NCBI GenBank assembly: GCA_964594125.1
Contig: CAZQLL010000007.1
Location: 65,517-129,516 of the forward strand
Reading direction: 5' to 3'
From: CAVRZJ01 sp964594125
Lineage (GTDB): Bacteria > Acidobacteriota > Thermoanaerobaculia > Thermoanaerobaculales > Thermoanaerobaculaceae
Length of the DNA stretch: 64,000 bases
Translations under genes and position numbers: made by a program
Shown here: one piece after another, positions 33,910 to 41,319 of the stretch
Numbering within the stretch: position 1 is the first letter of the stretch
How the letters are laid out: each line of letters opens with the position of its first letter
The notes under the pieces: model-generated
Database searches by the model: none
Seen by the model: the letters and a program-made list of their open reading frames with translations, nothing else
What the model was told of the DNA's origin: nothing

Positions 33910-34527
33910 GTGGCTGCCGCGAGGGTTGCCGAGATTCTCGAGCGCCTGTGCACGCTTCTGCGCACGGAGGCCCGGCTGCGCGGCTCGCCCTACAGTCTGC
34001 AGCCGGTCCACGTCGAGGCGCTGGTCTACCTGGAACGCTGCAACCGCTACTCGGACACCCCGCAGGCCGTGACCGAGTACCTCGGCCTGACCAAAGGCAC
34101 CGTGTCCCAAACCCTGCAGGTGCTCGAGCGCCGCGGACTGGCCGTCAAGCGCCAGGATTCCCGGGACCGCCGCAAGATCCATCTCGAGCTGACCACGAGC
34201 GGCCGCCTCCTGGCCCGCAGCCTCGTGGTCCCCGCGCCTCTCGGCCGCGCCCTCGAGACCCTGCCTGCGCCTGCGGACGACCTGGCGGACAGCCTTCGCA
34301 CCCTGCTGACCGCGATGCAGCGCGCCGCCGGCCACCGCAGTTTCGGCGCCTGCCGCACCTGCCGCTACTTCCAGCAAGAGAAGGGGCGCTTCCGCTGCGG
34401 CCTTACGGGCGAGCCCCTCACCCGCGCCGAATCGCAGCTCATCTGCCGCGAGCACGAGCCGGTGAAGCCGGGTCGGTTGTCAGCAGGCGCTCCCCTCCGG
34501 GAGAGCCCCGCCGACACCGGGAGGTAG
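33910..34527 (+). CDS. MarR-family regulator with C-terminal four-cysteine cluster
   Basis: 205 aa from the GTG at 33910. An ATG at 33853 is in frame but overlaps the protoglobin -10. The winged helix is at about 25-105 (VHVEALVYLERCNRYSDTPQAVTEYLGLTKGTVSQTLQVLERRGLAVKRQDSRDRRKIHLELT). After a helical linker comes CRTCRYF...RCGLTGEPLTRAES...ICREHEP, with Cys148, 151, 163 and 179, a spacing of C-x2-C-x11-C-x15-C that could bind zinc or an Fe-S cluster. The protein probably senses a redox or gas signal and controls the divergent protoglobin gene and itself through the two TATCGA palindromes. Confidence 0.87.
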   Translation: MAAARVAEILERLCTLLRTEARLRGSPYSLQPVHVEALVYLERCNRYSDTPQAVTEYLGLTKGTVSQTLQVLERRGLAVKRQDSRDRRKIHLELTTSGRLLARSLVVPAPLGRALETLPAPADDLADSLRTLLTAMQRAAGHRSFGACRTCRYFQQEKGRFRCGLTGEPLTRAESQLICREHEPVKPGRLSAGAPLRESPADTGR

Positions 34528-35015
34528 CGAGGGGATAGGCCTCCAGCGGAACTCACCGTCGCTGTTTCCAATACTCCCTTCATTCTGCGGGAGCGCAGGC
34601 GCCCTGACCCACGCAAAGGTCCTGCCCTGCGGCGCCCGGGCCGGCGAGGGCGCCTGCCCTCCCGGTGAGACTCACGGTCCGGGATGCGCTGCAGGCTCAT
34701 GGTGAGTGCGAGCAGAAGTACACCGTGGTGCGGCAATCGGACGAGGTAGGAGGCGCGGCTGTGGGGTGCGCGCTCGAGCGTGCGCAGCCGGCGCGGAGCA
34801 CCGGCCCCACATTCGCTCTGCCGGAGTGCCGCGTTTCCCAAGAAGCCCCGGCCTGCGTGACTCGGCAGCGCTTCGTGCGTTGGTCCAGGGCTGCTCTGAG
34901 CAGACCGATCCGAAGGGATGCCGCTTTCCCGACTCCGCGCCTGTCGGGCGGGCCGGGCGCGGCTTGCACCGGGCACGAGAGCAGGTGGTAGAGTAATAGT
35001 GGAGAGGGGTGAGCG
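34528..35015. other. 488-bp non-coding spacer with a long imperfect inverted repeat
   Basis: No convincing gene was found on either strand. An inverted repeat of 15 bp (14 matches) joins 34589-34603 and 34649-34663 with a 45-bp loop, placed 61 bp after the MarR stop. The rest is less biased in composition and contains no recognisable RNA. Just before the SEC-C gene a TAATAG-containing AT-richer stretch (34991-35000) might be a -10 region. Confidence 0.5.
34589..34663. repeat. Imperfect inverted repeat after the MarR gene
   Basis: Arms GGGAGCGCAGGCGCC and GGCGCCTGCCCTCCC (one mismatch). Part of the right arm, GGCGAGGGCGCCTGCCCT at 34643-34660, recurs with two changes at 38072-38089 inside another hairpin group. 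Possibly a terminator or a small repeat family. Confidence 0.5.
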
Positions 35016-35288
35016 ATGGCTGAGGCGGAGACCAAGCGCCCGGGTCGAAACGAGCCGTGCCATTGCGGCTCCGGCAGGAAGTACAAGCACTGCCACCTGG
35101 TGAGCGATGAGGAGGCCGACCGGGCGCAGCGCGCGGAGCAGGCGAGTGCCGCGCCGGCGCCAGCTCCGCCGGACGACGAGCCCGCGCAGCGGGCAACGCC
35201 GCCGCCGCGCACCGCCGGCCAGCCGTGGAAGCGCGGCGCCGGCGCCCAGATCGCGCGCCGCATCACGACGCCGCGCAAGGCCGGGTAG
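35016..35288 (+). CDS. Small SEC-C motif zinc-binding protein
   Basis: 90 aa from the ATG at 35016, with GGAGAGGGG 8-14 nt upstream. Residues 8-27 (RPGRNEPCHCGSGRKYKHCH) form the SEC-C zinc motif C-x-C-x8-C-H known from the SecA C-terminus and many small proteins. The rest is Ala/Pro-rich and basic (PWKRGAGAQIARRITTPRKAG), with no other domain. The role is unknown; SEC-C motifs mediate ribosome or SecB contacts in SecA. Its 3' end overlaps the tail of the broken Hsp70-like gene on the other strand. Confidence 0.8.
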   Translation: MAEAETKRPGRNEPCHCGSGRKYKHCHLVSDEEADRAQRAEQASAAPAPAPPDDEPAQRATPPPRTAGQPWKRGAGAQIARRITTPRKAG

Positions 35289-36015
35289 CGGCCCACCTCG
35301 GCGCCTGCGGCATCACCCCCCGGGCTCGGCCTCCCGCCGTCGCGGCGGCTTGCTGCCCGGGGACGCGCGCTCGGCGCCGCCCTCGTCCGCCGCCGATGTC
35401 GACCACCAGCACCGAGCGCTCGTGCGTGAGGGAGAGGCCGTAGCCGAGCGCCGCCGCCACCGGCTCGTCGACGAAACGGACGCGGCGCACGCCGAGCGCC
35501 GTGAGAAGCCGTTGCACCTCGGCGCGGTACGTCTCGAACGCCGACACCGGAGTGGTGACCACGACGTCGCGGATGCGCTCGCCGGTGACCTTCCTGGCCT
35601 CGGCGAGCAGCTCGCGCAGGTAGAGGCCGGCGGCCTCGCGCGCCGTGATGCGGCGGCGCCCGACGCGGGCGAGCGGGCGCAGCGCCTCGGCGGCGAGCGC
35701 CGCCTTGAACGCCGGCACGAACGACGGGTGGACAGCGTCGCGGTTGGCCTCCAGCGCTTGCCGCCCGATCAGCGCCCGCCGCCCGACGAACGCGATCCGC
35801 TCCAGCGGCGGCCAGGCAGCGCGGCGGTCGAGCAGCGCCAGCGACTCCAGTACGTACACCGACGACGGCACCATGCGCGGCGCCTCGAGCGGGTCGTCGC
35901 CCTCGGGCAGGCGGCAGATCGCCGCCAGGTCGAGCAGGGCCGGCTGAGGGGTGCGCTCGTCCCGGCGGGCGGGCCGCGAGTCGGCGGTGCCGCGATCGAG
36001 CGCCCAGCCGGACAC
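35263..36015 (-). pseudogene. Truncated, decayed Hsp70-like ATPase gene
   Basis: 250 codons from the GTG at 36015. It aligns with the N-terminal nucleotide-binding lobe of Hsp70 family proteins but with damaged motifs. Phosphate-1 reads WALDRGTADSR where DFGTTNS is expected. The middle is good (RMVPSSVYVLESLALL, DVVVTTPVSAFETYRAEVQRLL, VRFVDEPVAAALGYGLS). The protein reaches phosphate-2 (LVVDIGGG, about 35388-35411), then homology stops and ~42 unrelated residues follow to the stop. The remaining nucleotide-binding lobe and the peptide-binding domain are absent; the SEC-C gene occupies that space. It starts 14 bp after the CocE-like gene. Loss by deletion is more likely than a functional short form. 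Confidence 0.75.
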
Positions 36016-36029
36016 GCGGTCACAGGCTC

Positions 36030-38150
36030 TCAGGGTCGTTCGACCACCGGCAGCTCGACGAAGCTCATCGCGCCCGGCGCGTGGTGAACGCGGTGGGTGG
36101 CCTTCCGGTACGCCTCGGGCGGCGCCGTGAAGATGCTCGGCACGAACGTCTGCGGGTTGCGGTCGTACAGCGGGAACCAGCTCGACTGCACCTGCACCAT
36201 GATGCGGTGCCCAGGCAGGAACACGTGGTTGGCGGTGGGCAGCGCGAAGCGGTACTCTAGCGGTGCGCCGGGCGCGATCGGCGCCGCGCGCTCGCGGCTC
36301 TCGCGGTAACGCCCGCGGAAGATGTCGGCGGCGACCATGAGCTGGTAGCCGCCCATCCCCGGCTGCGCCGCCACCTCGGGCGGGTAGACGTCGATCAACT
36401 TGACCACCCAGTCCGCGTCGGTGCCGGTGGTCGAGGCGACGAGGTTCGCGACGGGACGGCCGGCGATCTGCAGCGGCGACTGCAGCGGCTCGCTGACGAA
36501 CGTGAGCACGTCGGTGCGGCCGCTCGCCTCGCGCTGGTCGTCGACCAGCCACTGCGGCCACGTCCGTTCGCCCTCGTAGCCGACGGGCTGCACCGGGCGG
36601 GCGCGGTAGGGCACCGGCTTGGCGGGGTCGGAGACGTACTCGGTGAACGCCGCGCCGCCCGCCGCCGGCGGCGCGAACCCCGCCCTCATCGCGGCGGCGA
36701 GGTAGAGCGGCCGCGGCCGCACCGTGCACCCCGTCTCGCACCCGGCCGGCCACGCCGGCAGCCGCCGCCAGACGTTGCTGCCGGTCTCGAACGCGATGAC
36801 CGGCGCGATCGCCGCCGGCGGCGCTCCGTCCTTCAGGTGCGCGGCGAGGAACGGCGCCAGCACCTCGCGGCGAAAGGCGAGCGCGGTGTCGGCGCCGAAG
36901 CGCAGCGCGCCGAGCGAGCTGCCGTCGTGGATCATCTGGCCGTGGCACCACGGCCCGATGGCGAGGAAGACGCGGTCGTTGCCGGCGTCCTTCGCCTCGA
37001 GCGCCTCGTACACGGCGATGGCGCCGTAGATGTCCTCCTGATCCCACAGGCTGTGCACCATGAGCACCGGCACCGGCGGCAGCGGCCGCGCCGCCAGCGC
37101 GCGGTCGACCGCCTGCTCGCGCCAGAACGCGTCGTAGGCGGGGTGGGCGAGGATCTTGCGCCAGAACCCGGTCTGCTCGACGCCGTGCCGCCGCGCCATC
37201 TCGCCGGCCGAGCCCGCCTCCAGGTACGCCTCGTGGTCGTCCCAGTGGGTGCGCACCCACTTCGCACTGGAGTCGCGCGTCGCCACCTGCTCGAAGATGT
37301 ACGGCAGGTTCTGCTGGCGGAAGGCACCGTTGTGGAACCAGTCGTCGCCCAGCCAGCCGTCGACCATCGGGTTCATCGGCACCGCCGCCTTGAGCGCCGG
37401 GTGTGGGTCGACCAGCGCCATCAGCGCGAGGAAGCCGTTGTACGAGATGCCGAGGATGCCGACGCGGCCGTTCGACTCCGGGACGTTGTTCACCAGCCAG
37501 TCGATGGTGTCGTACGTGTCCGTTGCGTGGTCGACCGGCGTCGGGTTCTGCGCGCCGCGCAGCGGCCGGTTCATCACGTAGTCGCCTTGCGAGCCGTGCT
37601 TGCCGCGCACGTCCTGGACCACGCGGATGTACCCGCCCTCGACGATCACGTCGGTGGCGTTGTCGTACCCCTCGAGCGCCGACGCGAGGTGCACCGATTC
37701 GCTGTTGCGCGTCAGCGCATCCGCCGAGTACGGCGTGCGGGTGAGCAGGATCGGCGCTCTCGCGGCGCCGTGCGGCACCAGGATCACCGTGTGCAGCGTC
37801 ACCCCGTCGCGCATCGGGATCTCGACCTCGCGGCGGACGTGGTCGAACCCGGCGGTCGCCGGCGCGAGCGTCGCCGGCGTCTCGCTCGGCAGGTCGGGGT
37901 AGGTCGCCGGCGACGGCGTCGCCTGCGCCCCGGCGACCGCGGCGAGCAGGGGGAGGCCTGCGAGGAGTGCGAGCCATCGCCATCCGGCGCGTCGTACCCC
38001 GGACCACGGAATGGGACGGGAGGGCCGGCGCCCCCGCCGGCCCGGCTTCCGCCGCGCCGAATCCTCGCGCGGGCGAGGGCGCCCGCCTTTCGGGCGTGTC
38101 GGGAAGGACGCTTCAGGCACACAGTGACGCGGCTGCGGGGCACGGCGCAT
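36030..38150 (-). CDS. CocE/NonD-type acyl esterase or X-Pro dipeptidyl-peptidase (S15)
   Basis: 706 aa from the ATG at 38150; the true start is uncertain. The hydrophobic signal WRWLALLAGLPLLAAVAGAQA begins only near residue 57, and the stretch before it is basic, GC-hairpin-rich DNA with no other ATG or GTG near the signal. The catalytic alpha/beta-hydrolase domain has IPMRDGVTLHTVILVP, YIRVVQDVRGKHGSQG, the nucleophile elbow GILGISYNGFLAL (Ser), the acid region HSLWDQEDIYG and the His in IGPWCHGQMI. A C-terminal jelly roll follows (DADWVVKLIDVYPPE, HRIMVQVQSSWFPLYDRNPQT). It is an exported hydrolase of esters or Xaa-Pro peptides. Confidence 0.85.
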   Translation of the reverse strand: MRRAPQPRHCVPEASFPTRPKGGRPRPREDSARRKPGRRGRRPSRPIPWSGVRRAGWRWLALLAGLPLLAAVAGAQATPSPATYPDLPSETPATLAPATAGFDHVRREVEIPMRDGVTLHTVILVPHGAARAPILLTRTPYSADALTRNSESVHLASALEGYDNATDVIVEGGYIRVVQDVRGKHGSQGDYVMNRPLRGAQNPTPVDHATDTYDTIDWLVNNVPESNGRVGILGISYNGFLALMALVDPHPALKAAVPMNPMVDGWLGDDWFHNGAFRQQNLPYIFEQVATRDSSAKWVRTHWDDHEAYLEAGSAGEMARRHGVEQTGFWRKILAHPAYDAFWREQAVDRALAARPLPPVPVLMVHSLWDQEDIYGAIAVYEALEAKDAGNDRVFLAIGPWCHGQMIHDGSSLGALRFGADTALAFRREVLAPFLAAHLKDGAPPAAIAPVIAFETGSNVWRRLPAWPAGCETGCTVRPRPLYLAAAMRAGFAPPAAGGAAFTEYVSDPAKPVPYRARPVQPVGYEGERTWPQWLVDDQREASGRTDVLTFVSEPLQSPLQIAGRPVANLVASTTGTDADWVVKLIDVYPPEVAAQPGMGGYQLMVAADIFRGRYRESRERAAPIAPGAPLEYRFALPTANHVFLPGHRIMVQVQSSWFPLYDRNPQTFVPSIFTAPPEAYRKATHRVHHAPGAMSFVELPVVERP
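38022..38086. repeat. GC hairpins at the 5' end of the CocE-like gene
   Basis: Perfect hairpins at 38022-38043 (9-bp arms GGGCCGGCG/CGCCGGCCC) and 38069-38086 (7-bp arms GCGGGCG/CGCCCGC). They lie in the part of the reading frame before the signal peptide. The second shares an 18-bp word (16 matches) with 34643-34660. Confidence 0.55.
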
Positions 38151-38277
38151 TGGCAGAGCTCCTGCCGGCGATGATAGCGCCGCGCGGCCGTCGTGCGCGG
38201 CGGGGCGTAGAATCGCGCTGCGCCGGCGCGCCGCCTCGCCCGCGACGACACCGGCGACACCGACACGGGAGCCCCCC

Positions 38278-40380
38278 ATGCGCCGCTGGATCGCCGTCTT
38301 CCTCGCCTTCGCCTGCATCGCCCCCGCTCTCGCCCAGACCGCGCCGGCGCCAGCCGACAACCCGCTGCTCACCGAGTGGACGACGCCGTTTGCGGTGCCG
38401 CCGTTCGCCGCGATCCGGCCCGAGCACTTCATGCCGGCGTTCAGGGAGGCGATGGCGCGCGAGCGCGCCGAGGTCGACGCGATCGCCGCCGCGGCCGAGC
38501 CGCCGACGTTCGCCAACACCATCGCGGCGCTCGACGCCGCCGGCGAGCACCTCGACCGCGTCGGCGCCGTGTTCTCCAACCTCGACTCCGCCGAGACCAA
38601 CGAGGCGCTGCAGGCGGTCGCCCGCGAGGTCGCGCCGCTGCAGGCGGCGCACCGCGACGCCACGCTGCTCGACGAGAAGCTGTTCGCGCGCGTGAAGGCG
38701 GTGTGGGACGCGCGCGCGACGCCGGCGCTCGAGCCCGACCAGGCGCGCCTGCTCGAGCTCACCTACAAGCGCTTCGTGCGCGGCGGCGCGCTGCTCCATG
38801 GCGACGCGCGGCAGCGCATGCGCGACATCAACGCCGAGCTGGCGAAGCTCTCAGTCGCGTTCGGCGAGGCGATGCTCAAGGAGACCAACGGCTACAAGCT
38901 CGTCATCGAGCGCCGGGAGGACCTCGCGGGGCTGTCGGAGCGCATGGTGAAGTCCGGCGCCGAGGCGGCGGCGAAGGCCGGCATGCCGGGGAAGTGGGTG
39001 TACACGCTCCACGGCCCGAGCCTGTGGCCGTTCCTCGAGCAGTCGGCCAACCGCGAGCTGCGCCGCCGGATCTTCACCGCCTACACCACCAAGGGCGCGC
39101 ACGGCGACGCCAACGACACCGGCAGGATCCTCGCGCGCACCGCGGCGCTGCGCGCCGAGCGCGCCCGCCTGCTCGGCTACGCCACGCACGCCGACTTCGT
39201 CCTCGAGGAGAACATGGCGAAGGACCCGGCGGGCGTGTACGGGCTGCTCAACCGCCTGTGGGCGCCGGCCAAGGCCGTCGCCGCCCGCGAGGCCGAGGCG
39301 ATGCAGGCGATGATCGACGCCGAGGGCGGCGGCTTCCAGCTCGCGCCGTGGGACTGGTTCTATTACGCCGAGAAGGTGCGCAAGGCGCGCTACGACCTCG
39401 ACGAAGGCGAGCTGCGGCCGTACTTCCGCATGGAGGCGGTGCGCGACGGCGCCTTCGCGGTCGCGAGCAGGCTCTACGGGATCACGTTCACGCCGCGCCC
39501 CGATCTCCCCGTCTACAACCCCGAGGTGGCGGCGTTCGAGGTCAAGGACGCCGACGGCGCCCACCTCGCGATCTTCTTCGCCGACTACCACCCGCGCCCG
39601 GGCAAGCGCTCCGGCGCGTGGTCGTCGCGCTTCCGCGGCGCGCGCGTGCGCGACGGCAAGGCGGTCCGCCCGGTCGTCGTCAATGTCGGCAACTTCTCGC
39701 GCCCGGCCGGCGACACGCCGGCGCTGCTCTCGCTCGACGAGGTGCAGACGCTGTTCCACGAGCTCGGCCACGCGCTCCACTCGATGCTCTCGCGCGTCCG
39801 CTACGCCGGCGTCGCGGCGGTGCCGCGCGACTTCGTCGAGCTGCCGTCGCAGATCATGGAGAACTGGGCGCTCCACCCCGACGTGCTCCCGGCCTACGCC
39901 CGCCACTGGAAGACCGGCGAGCCGATCCCGCCGGCGCTCGTCGAGAAGCTCGTCGCCGCCCAGAAGTTCAACCAGGGGTTCGCCACCGTCGAGTACCTCG
40001 CCGCCTGCCTGCTCGACATGGAGTGGCACACCCTCACCGGCCCGTGCGAGGCCGAGCCGGCCGCCTTCGAGCGCATCGTGCTCGCCCGCATCGGCATGCC
40101 GGCCGAGATCGTGCCGCGCTACCGCTCGACCTACTTCCAGCACATCTTCGCCGGCGGCTACTCCTCGGGCTACTACAGCTACGTCTGGAGCGAGGTGCTC
40201 GATTCCGACGCCTTCGAGGCGTTCAAGGAGAAGGGGCTGTTCGACCCCGCCACCGCCCGCTCGTTCCGCACCAACATCCTCGAGAAGGGCGGCAGCGAGG
40301 AGGCCATGGCCATGTACGTCCGCTTCCGCGGCCGCCCCCCGGCCGTCGAGCCGCTGCTCGCCAAGCGCGGGCTGATGTAG
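38278..40380 (+). CDS. dcp: Peptidyl-dipeptidase Dcp (M3 metallopeptidase), exported
   Basis: 700 aa from the ATG at 38278. Signal peptide MRRWIAVFLAFACIAPALAQ. The M3 helical domain (NPLLTEWTTPFAVPPFAAIRPEHF is the family N-terminus) is followed by the catalytic zinc site FHELGHALHS (His494, Glu495, His498), with the third ligand in the following Glu-rich helix (SQIMENWALHPDVL). Length and motifs match Dcp. It removes C-terminal dipeptides, here probably in the periplasm. It diverges from the CocE-like gene, and a TAGAAT at about 38208 may be its -10. Confidence 0.93.
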   Translation: MRRWIAVFLAFACIAPALAQTAPAPADNPLLTEWTTPFAVPPFAAIRPEHFMPAFREAMARERAEVDAIAAAAEPPTFANTIAALDAAGEHLDRVGAVFSNLDSAETNEALQAVAREVAPLQAAHRDATLLDEKLFARVKAVWDARATPALEPDQARLLELTYKRFVRGGALLHGDARQRMRDINAELAKLSVAFGEAMLKETNGYKLVIERREDLAGLSERMVKSGAEAAAKAGMPGKWVYTLHGPSLWPFLEQSANRELRRRIFTAYTTKGAHGDANDTGRILARTAALRAERARLLGYATHADFVLEENMAKDPAGVYGLLNRLWAPAKAVAAREAEAMQAMIDAEGGGFQLAPWDWFYYAEKVRKARYDLDEGELRPYFRMEAVRDGAFAVASRLYGITFTPRPDLPVYNPEVAAFEVKDADGAHLAIFFADYHPRPGKRSGAWSSRFRGARVRDGKAVRPVVVNVGNFSRPAGDTPALLSLDEVQTLFHELGHALHSMLSRVRYAGVAAVPRDFVELPSQIMENWALHPDVLPAYARHWKTGEPIPPALVEKLVAAQKFNQGFATVEYLAACLLDMEWHTLTGPCEAEPAAFERIVLARIGMPAEIVPRYRSTYFQHIFAGGYSSGYYSYVWSEVLDSDAFEAFKEKGLFDPATARSFRTNILEKGGSEEAMAMYVRFRGRPPAVEPLLAKRGLM

Positions 40381-40607
40381 GCGACCTGGGGCGAATCTTC
40401 GCGACGGGGCAGAAGCGGACGAGGCCTCTATGCCCCGCACACTACCTGCCACTGCCCTTGGAACCGGTGCGCCGCTGCGGGCACCGAGGGCGGGTGCCGT
40501 GTTGGTAGGACTCGCTGCCACTGCGATGCCGGAGCGCTGGCCCCGGCACCACTCCGGTCGCCACAACCGGGCGATGTCGCTGTATTACAATGATGGCGGA
40601 GGGTGGC

Positions 40608-40826
40608 ATGACGATACAGACAGTGCGTCTCCCGGAGGAGTTGGCGCACCGCCTGGAGCGGATCGCGCGCAGCACCAAACGCTCCAAGTCCTCCTTCATC
40701 ATCGAGGCGCTCGAGGTGTACCTGAACGAGCGGGAGGACCTCGAGACGGCGCTTGCGCGGGTGCGCGAGCCGCAGGCCGAGTACCTCGACCACGCCGAGG
40801 TCAAGCTTGCCCTCGACCTCGATTAG
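40608..40826 (+). CDS. Ribbon-helix-helix antitoxin (RelB/CopG-like)
   Basis: 72 aa from the ATG at 40608, with GGAGGG 5 nt upstream (an earlier ATG at 40590 lacks one). The N-terminal RHH is clear: TIQTVRLPEELAHRLERIARSTKRSKSSFIIEALEVYL. The C-terminal half (EDLETALARVREPQAEYLDHAEV) should wrap the toxin. A TACAAT at 40586-40591 is a possible -10, which would place the operator over the start region for autorepression. It overlaps the toxin gene by 20 bp. Confidence 0.9.
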   Translation: MTIQTVRLPEELAHRLERIARSTKRSKSSFIIEALEVYLNEREDLETALARVREPQAEYLDHAEVKLALDLD

Positions 40827-41070
40827 GTGGGAGCGGCGGGCGTTCAGGGAGCTTGCGGCGCTGCCGAAGGACGCTCAGCAGCGGCTGGTCGCGGCGGCCG
40901 AGGCGCTCGCGACCCACCCGCTGAAGGGTGAGCAACTCAGCGGCGAGTGGCACGGCCTGCGCCGTCTTCGCGTGGGACGCTATCGTCTGATCTACGCCTT
41001 CGACGGAGCCAGGCTGCTCATCCTCATCGTCCGCGTGGGTCACCGTCGAGAGGTCTACCGCGTCACGTAG
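40807..41070 (+). CDS. RelE/ParE-family toxin
   Basis: 87 aa if the TTG at 40807 is used. That codon has GAGG upstream and gives the normal family length; the only in-frame ATG (40753) would add a non-homologous leader deep in the antitoxin gene. The core IRWERRAFRELAALPKDAQQRLVAAAEAL and the C-terminal strands LRRLRVGRYRLIYAFDGARLLILIVRVGHRREVY are typical of RelE/ParE. It probably acts as an mRNA endonuclease (RelE) or gyrase poison (ParE), held inactive by the preceding antitoxin. The TTG start and overlap would keep toxin output low. Confidence 0.87.
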   Translation: MPSTSIRWERRAFRELAALPKDAQQRLVAAAEALATHPLKGEQLSGEWHGLRRLRVGRYRLIYAFDGARLLILIVRVGHRREVYRVT

Positions 41071-41080
41071 CGGGGCGGCT

Positions 41081-41137
41081 CGCTCGGGATGACAGGTTCT
41101 GCGCGCCGTCGTGCGCGGCGGCCCGTTCGAAATGACC
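41081..41137. repeat. Two copies of a GGATGACA-type intergenic word
   Basis: CGCTCGGGATGACAG (41081-41095) and CCGTTCGAAATGACC (41123-41137) share the pattern C-TCG-(G/A)-ATGAC. Similar words recur in intergenic DNA of many high-GC bacteria. They follow the toxin gene directly. Confidence 0.4.
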
Positions 41138-41265
41138 GCTCTCTCGTCGCGACGAACCAGTGGCGGTGATGCTGTCGTTCGCCTTGGGCCTCGCTCCTCG
41201 CCGTCGGCTGTCGGCCCTGAGCAGTCGGCAGCGACCTGTCGGCACCAAGCTGACGGCTTCCCGCT

Positions 41266-41305
41266 CACGCCTCCATGCCTCGATGGCTCTACGGCTCCAT
41301 GGCTC
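41266..41305. repeat. Degenerate tandem octamer, five units
   Basis: Units on the plus strand: CACGCCTC, CATGCCTC, GATGGCTC, TACGGCTC, CATGGCTC. They lie 14 bp beyond the nucleotidase stop. A looser array of CTGTCGGC-like words precedes them (41199-41255). Compare the heptamer arrays at 55424 and 60707. Confidence 0.6.
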
Positions 41306-41319
41306 GAGAGCTCGCTTCA

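Noticed and set aside
34689..34996. Small reading frames in the spacer before the SEC-C gene
   Set aside because: None has a good ribosome site, a recognisable domain or typical codon use, and frames on both strands look equally plausible.
35388..36015. A functional short Hsp70-like protein
   Set aside because: Two of the three nucleotide-binding motifs are damaged or cut off and the following residues are unrelated, so I called it a pseudogene.
40753..40806. ATG at 40753 as the toxin start
   Set aside because: It would add an 18-residue leader unlike RelE proteins. The TTG at 40807 gives the normal length and has a ribosome site.
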